Source: Autumnicola musiva | Lineage (GTDB): Bacteria; Bacteroidota; Bacteroidia; Flavobacteriales; Flavobacteriaceae | DNA length: 64,000 nt | Direction: 5' to 3' | NCBI RefSeq assembly: GCF_031846585.1 | Contig: NZ_JAVRHK010000002.1 | Span: 124,001 to 188,000 of the forward strand | Shown: positions 8,011 to 16,419 of the stretch, piece after piece | Position numbering within the stretch: the first letter of the stretch is position 1 | How the letters are laid out: the number at the start of each line of letters is the position of its first letter | Notes under the pieces: model-generated | What the model was told of the DNA's origin: nothing | What the model saw: only the letters and a program-made list of their open reading frames with translations | Databases searched by the model: none | Program-made: the position numbers and the translations under genes

Positions 8011-8559
8011 ATGAAAAATAGATTTTTAAGTTTTAGTGTGTTTTTATTTAGTGTAATTGTATTTACTTCCTGCCTTGATAACAAAGCAAAACAATCGGTA
8101 GGAATAGACACCCCTGAAGAGGTTAAAAAAGCCGAAGGGAAAACAGCAGATATCGCCGATCAGGATTTTATAGATGGAATGACGGGAAAAATATGGCATA
8201 ACTACCTGGAAATAAAAATAGCATTGACCAATGCTGATGCAGGCCAGGTACAGGATGCGTCTCAAAGTATGGTAGCCTCTTTTTCAGAAGAAAGAGCAGA
8301 ACTGAAAGCTATTGCACAACAATTATCTGAAACCAGCGAGCTGGAAAAACAAAGGGAATTATTCGCAGCATTCACAGAAAAAGCAGGGCCTATGTTTGAA
8401 GATGCACTTTCTGGCGGTACGATCTATAAAAAGTTCTGTCCTATGGCTTTCAATAACGAGGGCGCATACTGGTATGCCGATATCGAAGAAATAAACAATC
8501 CATATTTTGGCGATAAGATGCCCAATTGTGGTTCCGTAAAAAAGACAATTAAAAAGTAA
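8011..8559 (+). CDS. DUF3347 lipoprotein, probable copper binder (third stand-alone copy)
   Basis: A 182-residue lipoprotein: signal segment with lipobox ending FTSC (residue about 21), a short charged linker, then DUF3347. Motifs are IYKKFCPMAFNNEGAYW and NPYFGDKMPNCGSV. The sequence is more AT-rich and diverged than the copies before 7 kb, and it matches the copy at 19460 better than the first two (both have FCPMAF or YCPMAF with G-x-YWY). It lies 77 bases after the HMA-AraC regulator gene and 28 bases before the DUF305 gene, so it probably belongs to the regulator's own operon. Confidence 0.82.
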   Translation: MKNRFLSFSVFLFSVIVFTSCLDNKAKQSVGIDTPEEVKKAEGKTADIADQDFIDGMTGKIWHNYLEIKIALTNADAGQVQDASQSMVASFSEERAELKAIAQQLSETSELEKQRELFAAFTEKAGPMFEDALSGGTIYKKFCPMAFNNEGAYWYADIEEINNPYFGDKMPNCGSVKKTIKK

Positions 8560-8587
8560 AAACCAACCTAACCAAAACCAAAAAATA

Positions 8588-9079
8588 ATGAATTCAGAAG
8601 CAAAAAACCACCATAAAACTGGTGGTAGCAATTACGGTAGATTTTTTCTAATGCTCGGGTTATCTTTTATAGCCATGTACATTACCATGTACCTGAATAC
8701 CTACGAATTTGATCATGTTTATTTCAGCTTGACCCGTTTTTATATGACCTGTTTGGGGATAGCGGCAATGGCGGTAATTATGTTGTCGTTGATGTTGAAA
8801 ATGTATAAAAATAAGAAGAAGAATATAGCAATTTACGTGGGTAGCCTGGTGCTGTTTGTCTCTGCTTTAGGTTTAGTACGAGCACAACGACCTATTATTG
8901 GCGACGTTTTATATATGAAGGCAATGATTCCCCACCATTCGATTGCGATTTTAACTAGTAAGCGGGCAGATATTAAAGATCCTGAAACCAAGAAACTGGC
9001 CGAAGAAATAATTGAGGCCCAGAAACGCGAAATTGCCCAGATGAAGAAGATCATTTATCGTTTGGAGAACGAGGAATAA
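8588..9079 (+). CDS. DUF305 membrane protein
   Basis: A 163-residue protein with three predicted membrane helices (about 19-36, 53-71 and 80-98) and a short C-terminal DUF305 region beginning DVLYMKAMIPHHSIAIL, where His116-His117 form the diagnostic MIPHH pair. A Glu/Lys-rich helix (AEEIIEAQKREIAQMKKI) closes the domain. DUF305 proteins often travel with copper genes and the paired His with nearby Met suggests metal binding outside the inner membrane; the function is not established. It is the last gene before a strong terminator. Confidence 0.8.
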   Translation: MNSEAKNHHKTGGSNYGRFFLMLGLSFIAMYITMYLNTYEFDHVYFSLTRFYMTCLGIAAMAVIMLSLMLKMYKNKKKNIAIYVGSLVLFVSALGLVRAQRPIIGDVLYMKAMIPHHSIAILTSKRADIKDPETKKLAEEIIEAQKREIAQMKKIIYRLENEE

Positions 9080-9089
9080 TATTAAGCGA

Positions 9090-9127
9090 GACCCCACAGG
9101 TTTTGAAAACCTGTGGGGTCTTCTTTA
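9090..9127 (+). terminator. Strong intrinsic terminator after the DUF305 gene
   Basis: A perfect 15-bp inverted repeat, GACCCCACAGGTTTT (9090-9104) and AAAACCTGTGGGGTC (9106-9120), with a one-base spacer, is followed by TTCTTT. It starts 10 bases after the DUF305 stop codon and closes the operon that begins at the HMA-AraC gene. Confidence 0.85.
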
Positions 9128-9226
9128 AATAATCAATGTAGAATATTTTCAACAGGATCGATCTTTTTAGCCTTGTTAAAGCCTTACTAATGAAACCTAA
9201 AATATTTAGGCATTAAAATATCAAGA

Positions 9227-11641
9227 ATGAAAAATAATTTTTTTTTAATATTAACTTTGTGTTCAATGATGATTTCCTATGGCCAACGGCACATGGAAAA
9301 ATCTGTTGAAGGAAATATAAATAATTTACCGGTACACGAATATAACCTGACCATAGACCAGGAAAAGGTTACTAAAGCCGAAGGCAAAGAGGTCATGGGG
9401 ATGACCATTAACGGGGGAATCCCCGGCCCGACCCTGGAATTTACCGAAGGCGAATATGCGGTGATCTATGTTGAAAATAAAATGGATGTGGAAACTTCCA
9501 TTCACTGGCATGGGATGATTTTGCCAAATTTCTTTGATGGTGTCCCTTATTTAACCACGCCACCCATTAAACCGGGCGAAACCTTTAAATATGAATTTGA
9601 GATCAAACAACATGGTACATACTGGTACCATTCCCATACCATGTTACAGGAACAAAGTGGGGTATATGGCTCTCTGCTAATCAATCCAAGAGAAAAAACA
9701 TTGGAGTATGACAAAGACCTGGTGCTGGTACTTTCAGACTGGACCAATGAAAAGCCAAAAGATGTGCTTAGGTTTTTAAAAAGGGGCACAGAATGGTACA
9801 ATATTAAAAAAGGAACAGCTACTCCCCTAAATCAGGTGATCAAGCGTGGAGCTTTGGGCGCACAAATTGATTTTTGGAGACAACGGATGGAAGGTGCCGA
9901 TATTGCTGATATTTACTATCCTGCATTTTTAATAAATGGTGAGGAGAAAATAGAATATCCCGAATTCAAGCCTGGGGAAAAAGTTAGAATGAGAATTATT
10001 AATGGAGCTGCCTCTACTTCTTTCTGGATGACCTTTGGAGGTAATATGCCTACGCTGGTTTCTGCTGATGGTGTAGATGTAGTGCCGGTGGAGAAAAATA
10101 AAACCTTTATTGCAGTAGCAGAAACCTATGATTTTATTGTCACCATACCCGATGATGGCAAAATGGAATTTAAAATTACTGCACAGGATGGTTCTGGGAC
10201 AGCTTCAGCTTTTCTAGGCACCGGTAGGATACTTCCCGCCCCTAATGTGCCCAGGCCCGATAAAATTGGGATGATGCAAAAAATGGCAAAAATGGATATG
10301 AAAATGGGGGCACCAGCCCTTAAATTCAATCCAAAAAATGTTGATCCCTATGAAATGATGGATAAGTGGGGAATGCAAATGGATGAGATGGACATGGAAG
10401 CGATGAACCATGGCGATATGAATATGAAAAAAGAGGGAGATATGCAGGCCATGGACCACTCTAAAATGGATCATTCCAAAATGGACATGAAGAAGGACTC
10501 CACAATGGCCAATAAGGACCATAGTGTGAAGATGAAAAAGGACTCTATGAAAATGGCCGGTGGCGGGAAAAAAACCATGCAGATGGATAAGATGAAAGGA
10601 ATGGAGCAAGGAAAAATGCCGGGTATGGATATGTTTTCAGAATATAACTATGATTACCTGGAATCTAAAAATCCTACAACACATCCCGAAGATGCGCCTG
10701 TAAAGGAAATCCTGCTGAATTTAACCGGAAATATGGCCCGCTATGTTTGGAGCTTAAACGGGGTGCCCCTGGCCGAAACCGATAAAATAAAAATTGAAGG
10801 TGATGGGGTTACCAGGATCACCTTTAACAACCTTACCATGATGCACCACCCTATGCATCTACATGGGCATTTTTTCAGGGTAATTAATAAAAACGGAGAA
10901 CATTCCCCTTTGAAACATACCGTCAATGTCCCGCCCATGCAAAAAGTGACTATCGAGTTTTATGGGAATGAATATGGCGATTGGTTCCTGCATTGCCACA
11001 TCCTTTATCATTTGGATTCCGGAATGGCGAGAGTGGTAAGTTATGACACTAAAAGGGACGAACGTATGAAGCCTTTCCCATTGAGTAACCTAGTAAGGGA
11101 AACCAATAAATTTTATACCTGGGGAATGTTGGATGCCGCCTCACACATGACAACATTAAATGTGGTAAGTTCCAATATAAGGAATCAATTTAACGTTTTG
11201 GCAGAATACGGCTGGAACGAAAATATTGAAGCAGAATTCACCTATGAATATTACCTCTATGACTGGGTACGTTTGTTTGCCGGTGTGAATATGGAGAATG
11301 AAATGAAGGATAGTATGGAAGAACTCAGTACCACCGCCATTGGAGGTATTAGGTATTTTACTCCCTATATGTTTGCTTTAGACCTTCGTGTAGATAATAA
11401 ATTGAGGCCCCAAATTAGCCTTGCCCGGGAAGTTATGATCTTCCCTCGACTTGTTTTATTCGGGGAATATGAATTCCAGGCAGATTTTGGCTGGGTCAAT
11501 GATCTTGAACCAGGAAAAGATTTTGAAGATGAGCAAGTATGGAGCGCCGGGCTGGAATATTTTCTTGGTAAGAACTTTTCATTAATGGGAAGTTACGACA
11601 ATAGATTTGGCGCCGGAGGTGGATTATCATTACGATTCTAA
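9227..11641 (+). CDS. CopA-type multicopper oxidase fused to a CopB-like beta-barrel
   Basis: An 804-residue exported protein (signal to about residue 20). Oxidase part: HWHGM at 93-97, a YWYHSHT motif near 132-138, HHPMHLHGHFF and the terminal HCHILYHLDSGM near 589-600, so all four copper centres, including the type 1 site with its Cys and axial Met, look intact. Between the second and third cupredoxin regions is a Met/His/Lys-rich insertion (about 345-475) with repeated DHSKMD and MDxMxM units, like the Met-rich region of PcoA/CopA. After residue 640 there are about 165 residues of alternating aromatic strands ending GGGLSLRF, resembling the barrel of CopB. It likely oxidises Cu(I) in the periplasm; the fused barrel would tie it to the outer membrane (inference). 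Confidence 0.85.
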   Translation: MKNNFFLILTLCSMMISYGQRHMEKSVEGNINNLPVHEYNLTIDQEKVTKAEGKEVMGMTINGGIPGPTLEFTEGEYAVIYVENKMDVETSIHWHGMILPNFFDGVPYLTTPPIKPGETFKYEFEIKQHGTYWYHSHTMLQEQSGVYGSLLINPREKTLEYDKDLVLVLSDWTNEKPKDVLRFLKRGTEWYNIKKGTATPLNQVIKRGALGAQIDFWRQRMEGADIADIYYPAFLINGEEKIEYPEFKPGEKVRMRIINGAASTSFWMTFGGNMPTLVSADGVDVVPVEKNKTFIAVAETYDFIVTIPDDGKMEFKITAQDGSGTASAFLGTGRILPAPNVPRPDKIGMMQKMAKMDMKMGAPALKFNPKNVDPYEMMDKWGMQMDEMDMEAMNHGDMNMKKEGDMQAMDHSKMDHSKMDMKKDSTMANKDHSVKMKKDSMKMAGGGKKTMQMDKMKGMEQGKMPGMDMFSEYNYDYLESKNPTTHPEDAPVKEILLNLTGNMARYVWSLNGVPLAETDKIKIEGDGVTRITFNNLTMMHHPMHLHGHFFRVINKNGEHSPLKHTVNVPPMQKVTIEFYGNEYGDWFLHCHILYHLDSGMARVVSYDTKRDERMKPFPLSNLVRETNKFYTWGMLDAASHMTTLNVVSSNIRNQFNVLAEYGWNENIEAEFTYEYYLYDWVRLFAGVNMENEMKDSMEELSTTAIGGIRYFTPYMFALDLRVDNKLRPQISLAREVMIFPRLVLFGEYEFQADFGWVNDLEPGKDFEDEQVWSAGLEYFLGKNFSLMGSYDNRFGAGGGLSLRF

Positions 11642-11646
11642 ACAAT

Positions 11647-12963
11647 ATGGGAAATTATAAAGAAAACAGTCTAAGCCTGGTGGGTGCAATATCAATGGGA
11701 ACCAATGTTATGATTGGTGCAGGGATCTTTGCGCTTCTTGGTCAAGTGGCAGAACTTTCTGGTGAGTATTTTCCAATAGCTTTTATTGTGGGTGGAATTA
11801 TATCAGGATTTAGTGCTTATTCCTATAACAAGATGTCTAATGCGTATCCATCTGCAGGAGGTATCGCCATGTATTTGGAGAAAGCTTATGGAAAGGGACT
11901 TGTAACTGCTTTTGCAGCTTTACTGATGACGTTCTCTATGATTATTAATGAAAGTCTGGTGGCCAGGACCTTTGGTAGTTATACGTTGCAATTGTTCGAT
12001 GCGCCAAAAGACAGTTATCTCATTCCCGTTTTAGGGGTGGGCCTACTCATTTTTGCCTTTGTAATTAATATTGCAGGCAATAAGGTAATAGGGAAATCCT
12101 CCCTTGCCATGGCGATCCTCAAAACCGGTGGGTTATTGATCTTTGCCGGAGGAGCTATCTATGCCTCGGGTTTTGTAGTATCAGATTTAGTACCTTCAGG
12201 AGGTACCGGCGGGGAAAGGGGAGTAATGGAGTACCTTGGAGCACTGGCTTTATCTATCCTTGCCTATAAGGGTTTTACTACTATAACCAATAGTGGTGGT
12301 GAAATTGTGAAACCACACAAAAACGTGAGCAGGACCATTATCATTTCATTGCTCATTTGCGGGCTAACCTATTTACTCGTTTCGTGGGGGGTGATTTCCA
12401 ACTTGAGTATTCCTGAAATCATTGAGGCCAAAGATTATAGTCTAGCTGAAGCTTCCAGGCCATTATTTGGTCAATTTGGTTTATGGTTTACCGTGGCTAT
12501 TGCTATTATCGCCACTATTTCTGGAGTAATTGCCAGTGTTTTTGCAGTTTCAAGAATGACTGCTATGTTAACTGACATGAAGTTGATACCTCACAGTCAC
12601 TTTGGTATGAAAGGGAGTATACAAAAGCATATGCTGGTGTATATTATAGTAATTGCCATTGTGCTTACTATCTTTTTCGACCTTTCCAGGATAGCCTCCC
12701 TTGGCGCAATATATTATTTGGTGATGGATATTATTATTCATTGGGGAGTGCTTACCAAAATGAGAAAGGACATAGAGGCCAAAGCGGGGATCGTAATAAG
12801 CGCAATAATTCTGGATGTGGTAGTTCTGGGTTCCTTCGTTTATATTAAAATAGAACGTGATCCCACCCTAATTTGGATAGCATTTGGTTCTATGTTGCTC
12901 ATATTTTTAGGTGAAAAATGGTTTCTAAATCGAAAACCTCCAGAAAAAGGGGCGGTAGATTAG
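11647..12963 (+). CDS. APC-family amino-acid/polyamine permease
   Basis: A 438-residue inner-membrane transporter with about 12 predicted helices. The first carries the APC signature SMGTNVMIGAGIFALLGQ, where the helix is broken by Gly residues at the substrate site; SNAYPSAGGIAMYLEKAYG and AYKGFTTITNSGGEIVKPHKN are further family landmarks. The substrate cannot be told. It begins five bases after the multicopper oxidase stop, so it is co-transcribed with a copper gene, an unusual partner. It may supply or remove an amino acid that binds copper, but that is speculation. Confidence 0.82.
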   Translation: MGNYKENSLSLVGAISMGTNVMIGAGIFALLGQVAELSGEYFPIAFIVGGIISGFSAYSYNKMSNAYPSAGGIAMYLEKAYGKGLVTAFAALLMTFSMIINESLVARTFGSYTLQLFDAPKDSYLIPVLGVGLLIFAFVINIAGNKVIGKSSLAMAILKTGGLLIFAGGAIYASGFVVSDLVPSGGTGGERGVMEYLGALALSILAYKGFTTITNSGGEIVKPHKNVSRTIIISLLICGLTYLLVSWGVISNLSIPEIIEAKDYSLAEASRPLFGQFGLWFTVAIAIIATISGVIASVFAVSRMTAMLTDMKLIPHSHFGMKGSIQKHMLVYIIVIAIVLTIFFDLSRIASLGAIYYLVMDIIIHWGVLTKMRKDIEAKAGIVISAIILDVVVLGSFVYIKIERDPTLIWIAFGSMLLIFLGEKWFLNRKPPEKGAVD

Positions 12964-13069
12964 CTGTTAAGCAGCCTACGACTTTTAAGTTGTCTAAGTA
13001 TCTAAAATTTAAGCGGGGCTTTAACCTTCCTTGTGCTGAAATTTTACGAATGCAATTCAAAATAATATA

Positions 13070-14752
13070 ATGATGAAAAAAAACGTAAACAGAAGAAATT
13101 TTATACAAACTGCAAGCCTGGCAGCAGCAGGTTTCTATGTAATGCCTTTTTTTGCCTCCTGTAAATCGGATACCTCCACCCGGCATCCTGAGACCGTAAA
13201 TAAAATGAACAAGGATTTTATTGCCGATTTAGATCTACAACTTACCGCATTACCTTCCCAGACCAACATCTATCCAGACAGTAGTACCAAAACATATTCC
13301 TATAGAGCATCTATTATAAAAGGTAGTGAAGATAATTTACAAAATATAGAGGGTAGCTATTTAGGACCTGTTATTCGGGTAAAGAAAGGGGATAAGGTTA
13401 GGGTGAGGTATGAAAACCAGATTCCGGCCGAATCTATTGTACACTGGCATGGCCTGCACGTGTCTCACGAGAATGATGGCCACCCAGAGCATGTAATAAG
13501 TGAAGGAGAAACCTATTATTATGAATTTGAAGTGATGAACAGGGCTGGAACGTATTGGTTCCACCCACATCCGCATAAACATACAGGGGAACAGGTATAT
13601 AAGGGACTGGCAGGATTGTTTATCGTATCTGATAAAGAAGAAGAAAAATTAAATTTACCCCAGGGTGAATATGATATTCCTGTGGTAATCCAGGACAGGA
13701 CTTTTAATGATAATAAGCAGCTCCAATACCTAGGCGATGGTCAGATGGATCGAATGCAGGGTTTTTTAGGTGAGCAAATATTGATCAATGGTAAAATTGA
13801 TAATACCCTGAACCTGGGCGCAAACGGGAAATATCGTTTAAGGCTCTTAAACGGTTCCAATTCCCGTGCCTATAAATTGGCATGGGATAACGGCGAAGCG
13901 ATAACCGTATTGGGTGTAGATGGAGGTCTGCTTAAAGCGCCAAAAAGAATGTCTTATTTAATGCTAGGGCCGGCTCAGCGGGTAGATGTATGGTTGGATT
14001 TATCTCAACAGTCAGAAAATAGTCGTATTAAACTGGTCCATTTACCTATCCCACTGGACATGATGGGTGGTGGCATGATGAATGGCGGGATGATGGGAAA
14101 TAGCAGTAGCAATCACTTGCCTTATGACACTCAGTTTGATATTCTGGAAATAAATGTGGGGGCTTTCGCAGAAAACAAAGATGCTCAATTACCTGGTGAG
14201 CTCAGTTCTTTCAATACATTGGCGGCCACAGATGCCATCAATAAAGACAATCCCAGGACTTTCACCTTCGCTATGGGCGGAATGATGGAATGGACCATTA
14301 ACGGTCGCACCTATAATGGCACCGAAGTAGCCGAAGAAGAGACCGTGAAATTAGATACTACCGAAATTTGGCGTATCAATAATGGAAACCAGTTTTCTTC
14401 AGATCCTGATGATGACAGCGGAATGATGGGCGGCGGAATGCATGGCAACGGCGGAATGATGGGCGGTCAGGGAGGCATGGGAAATATGATGCAAATGCCA
14501 CATCCTGTTCATATCCACCAATTACAATTCAACATCTTAAACCGAGACGCTGATAAGGTAGATGATAAGCTTTGGGAAGCAACCAAAGACGGTTTTATCA
14601 ACGAAGGCTGGCAGGACAGTGTTTATCTTTTACCAGGAATGCAAATGGATTTGATCATGCGATTTGAAGACTATAAAGGATTGTTTCTATACCATTGCCA
14701 TAATCTGGAGCATGAGGATATGGGCATGATGAGAAACTTTAAAATAGTGTAG
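13070..14752 (+). CDS. Tat-exported multicopper oxidase (CueO/CopA-like)
   Basis: A 560-residue multicopper oxidase with a twin-arginine signal (NRRNFIQ, Arg8-Arg9) and a hydrophobic stretch ending FFASCKS, where a lipobox Cys may anchor it. Copper motifs are VHWHGLHV (about 123-130), the YWFHPHPHKH segment, HPVHIHQL and YHCHNLEHEDMGMM, whose Cys sits near residue 543. Two surface loops are Met/Gly-rich (near 331-345 and 455-477), as in CueO, where such a loop guides Cu(I). Probable role: periplasmic oxidation of Cu(I) to Cu(II). ATG ATG at the start leaves a one-codon doubt. It begins 106 bases after the permease gene. Confidence 0.87.
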   Translation: MMKKNVNRRNFIQTASLAAAGFYVMPFFASCKSDTSTRHPETVNKMNKDFIADLDLQLTALPSQTNIYPDSSTKTYSYRASIIKGSEDNLQNIEGSYLGPVIRVKKGDKVRVRYENQIPAESIVHWHGLHVSHENDGHPEHVISEGETYYYEFEVMNRAGTYWFHPHPHKHTGEQVYKGLAGLFIVSDKEEEKLNLPQGEYDIPVVIQDRTFNDNKQLQYLGDGQMDRMQGFLGEQILINGKIDNTLNLGANGKYRLRLLNGSNSRAYKLAWDNGEAITVLGVDGGLLKAPKRMSYLMLGPAQRVDVWLDLSQQSENSRIKLVHLPIPLDMMGGGMMNGGMMGNSSSNHLPYDTQFDILEINVGAFAENKDAQLPGELSSFNTLAATDAINKDNPRTFTFAMGGMMEWTINGRTYNGTEVAEEETVKLDTTEIWRINNGNQFSSDPDDDSGMMGGGMHGNGGMMGGQGGMGNMMQMPHPVHIHQLQFNILNRDADKVDDKLWEATKDGFINEGWQDSVYLLPGMQMDLIMRFEDYKGLFLYHCHNLEHEDMGMMRNFKIV

Positions 14753-14821
14753 AAAGAACAGGATAAGAGAATTAAAAAAAACTGAACGATGAAATTTTTA
14801 TTAACTCTAAAACAAAGTAAA

Positions 14822-15394
14822 ATGAAAACAATTGTAAAAACCTTAATGATTATAGTAGCAGTAGGAACATTGATAAGTTGTAAATCAACATTTAACGCTT
14901 CTGAAGCAATGGATGTTCCAGACAATCGAAACGCTGTTTACCAGGAAATTATTTCGAACCCAAACCAATTCAATGAATTTATTGATCTGGCACAACAAGA
15001 CGAAGGGGCAAGAAAACTCATGATGCAAAGCCATATGCAAATGATGGAATCTGGCAAGATGAAAGCCATGATGCAAAAGAACCCGGGGATGAAAGAAAAG
15101 ATGAAATCCCACATGGAGAAAATGATGGATGATCCTGAAATGAAAGAAAAAATGCATAAGATGATGCAGGAGAGACTGGACAGGAATCCAGAAATGAAGA
15201 AAAAGATGAAAGAGAAAATGATGAAAGATCCGGCTATGAAAGAAGCAATGATGGAAGAGATGCATTCCAAGATGAAATCTAATCCCGAAATGGCCGAGAA
15301 GATGATGGATAAAATGATCCAGTTTTTGCATGAGAATCCTGAGCTTATGGAAAAGATGAAAGCCAAAATGAAGGCACATCAGGAAAAGATGTAA
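14822..15394 (+). CDS. Met-rich repeat lipoprotein, candidate Cu(I)-binding protein
   Basis: A 190-residue protein (start at ATG 14822; an ATG at 14789 would add 11 residues before the signal peptide). It has a signal segment and lipobox ending LISC, then six units of the form [N/D]P-x-[M/L]-x-[E/K]-x-M (NPGMKEKM, DPEMKEKM, NPEMKKKM, DPAMKEAM, NPEMAEKM, NPELMEKM) spaced about 14-18 residues apart. Met and Lys dominate and His is scarce. The units are probably helical with Met on one face, a plausible Cu(I) store or sponge. I know no named family for it. The gene follows the Tat-exported oxidase by 69 bases and precedes a DUF302 gene. Confidence 0.72.
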   Translation: MKTIVKTLMIIVAVGTLISCKSTFNASEAMDVPDNRNAVYQEIISNPNQFNEFIDLAQQDEGARKLMMQSHMQMMESGKMKAMMQKNPGMKEKMKSHMEKMMDDPEMKEKMHKMMQERLDRNPEMKKKMKEKMMKDPAMKEAMMEEMHSKMKSNPEMAEKMMDKMIQFLHENPELMEKMKAKMKAHQEKM

Positions 15395-15442
15395 ATTTTA
15401 AATGCAGTCAAAAAAATTGTAAAACGCATTAAATAAAAAATC

Positions 15443-15829
15443 ATGGACTATTATTTTAACAAAAGCCTTAAAGGAAATTTCGAAGAGGTAATCGTTAAAG
15501 TTACCGAGGAATTGGAAAAAGAAGGTTTTGGGGTATTAACAGAGATCAACGTTACTGAAACTTTGAAGAAAAAGCTGGATGTGGATTTTAGAAACTATCG
15601 CATTCTTGGAGCCTGTAACGCGCCTTACGCTTATAAAGCTCTAAAAACGGAAGACAAGATTGGGGCTATGCTGCCCTGCAATGTGATTGTACAGGAAAAA
15701 GAGGCAGGAGAGATAGAAGTAGCGGTGGTAAATCCCATTGCTTCCATGCAGGCGGTGGAAGATGATGCGCTAGGCAAAGTGGCTAAAGAGATCAAGGTAA
15801 AACTTCAAAAAGTTATTTCGAACCTTTAA
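15443..15829 (+). CDS. DUF302 domain protein
   Basis: A 128-residue cytoplasmic-looking protein with no signal peptide. The whole length matches the DUF302 pattern: an N-terminal strand-helix (NFEEVIVKVTEELEKEGFGVLTEINV), the central YRILGACNAPYAYKAL with its conserved Cys, and a MLPCNVIVQEK strand with a second Cys. The two Cys are close in the known fold and could bind a metal. DUF302 proteins are common in copper and sulfur gene clusters but have no proven activity that I can state. It is followed 15 bases later by a very small lipoprotein gene. Confidence 0.85.
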   Translation: MDYYFNKSLKGNFEEVIVKVTEELEKEGFGVLTEINVTETLKKKLDVDFRNYRILGACNAPYAYKALKTEDKIGAMLPCNVIVQEKEAGEIEVAVVNPIASMQAVEDDALGKVAKEIKVKLQKVISNL

Positions 15830-15844
15830 TTAAATAATTGAACA

Positions 15845-16018
15845 ATGAAAAAATTCAGAATTTTACTGTTAGTCTTATTTGTGGGAACTTTTAACCTTAC
15901 CATGATTTCCTGTAGGGAAACCACCGAAGATGACCACGGCGATATGGAAATGGAACAGGGAGGGATGGAAGGTGACGATATGGAAATGGACCATAATGAG
16001 TCTATGGATCATGATTAG
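15845..16018 (+). CDS. Very small Met/Asp/His-rich lipoprotein (57 aa)
   Basis: A 57-residue reading frame with a clear signal and lipobox (MKKFRILLLVLFVGTF, lipobox ending MISC, Cys23). The mature part is only about 35 residues, almost all Met, Glu, Asp, His and Gly (MEMEQGGMEGDDMEMDH), resembling metal-binding tails. No domain is present. It follows the DUF302 gene by 15 bases on the same strand and has a lipoprotein start shared with its neighbours, which supports it as a real gene despite its size. Copper binding is inferred. Confidence 0.62.
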   Translation: MKKFRILLLVLFVGTFNLTMISCRETTEDDHGDMEMEQGGMEGDDMEMDHNESMDHD

Positions 16019-16380
16019 AATCTGGGATTAAAGTTTAAAGGAAATGGAGGGATCGTTGTTTATGATAATTAGTTGAAGTCTTAATTTCCCTCCTTTTTCT
16101 TTTTTCATTGTAGAATTCCAAACCATATAGCGATATGGCAGATATTTAAGATACCCGGTATGGATTTTAAATTTATTTTTCGAGTTATCAATTTAAGTTC
16201 CATTTTAAATCACCAGAATAATGCGGGTACTTCTAAATAATTTAAGATGTTTGGGCCTAATGAATTTACCATTAAGACATATTTACATTATACTCTGCCA
16301 CCAATCCACGAATATTTTCTACAATTTATTGGTGGATTCGTGGCTCCTTTGCGCATTTTTGGGCAGATTAAGAATATTCT
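16019..16380. other. Intergenic gap without a recognisable gene
   Basis: About 360 bases of AT-rich sequence. A weak hairpin, GGAGGG near 16044 with CCCTCC near 16090 followed by a T-rich run, could end the transcript that comes from the oxidase genes, but its loop is long. The segment near 16293-16340 holds an inverted pair, CCACCAATCCACGAAT and ATTGGTGGATTCGTGG, which could also form a hairpin. No gene is seen on either strand. Confidence 0.4.
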
Positions 16381-16419
16381 ATGCTTCCGGTAATTAACTT
16401 TATAACTCCATTTATTTTT

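Noticed and set aside
14885..15379. Long His-rich frame on - opposite the Met-repeat gene
   Set aside because: Met codons (ATG) read as CAT (His) on the other strand, so the frame and its His-richness come from the repeat gene. No start context, signal or family.
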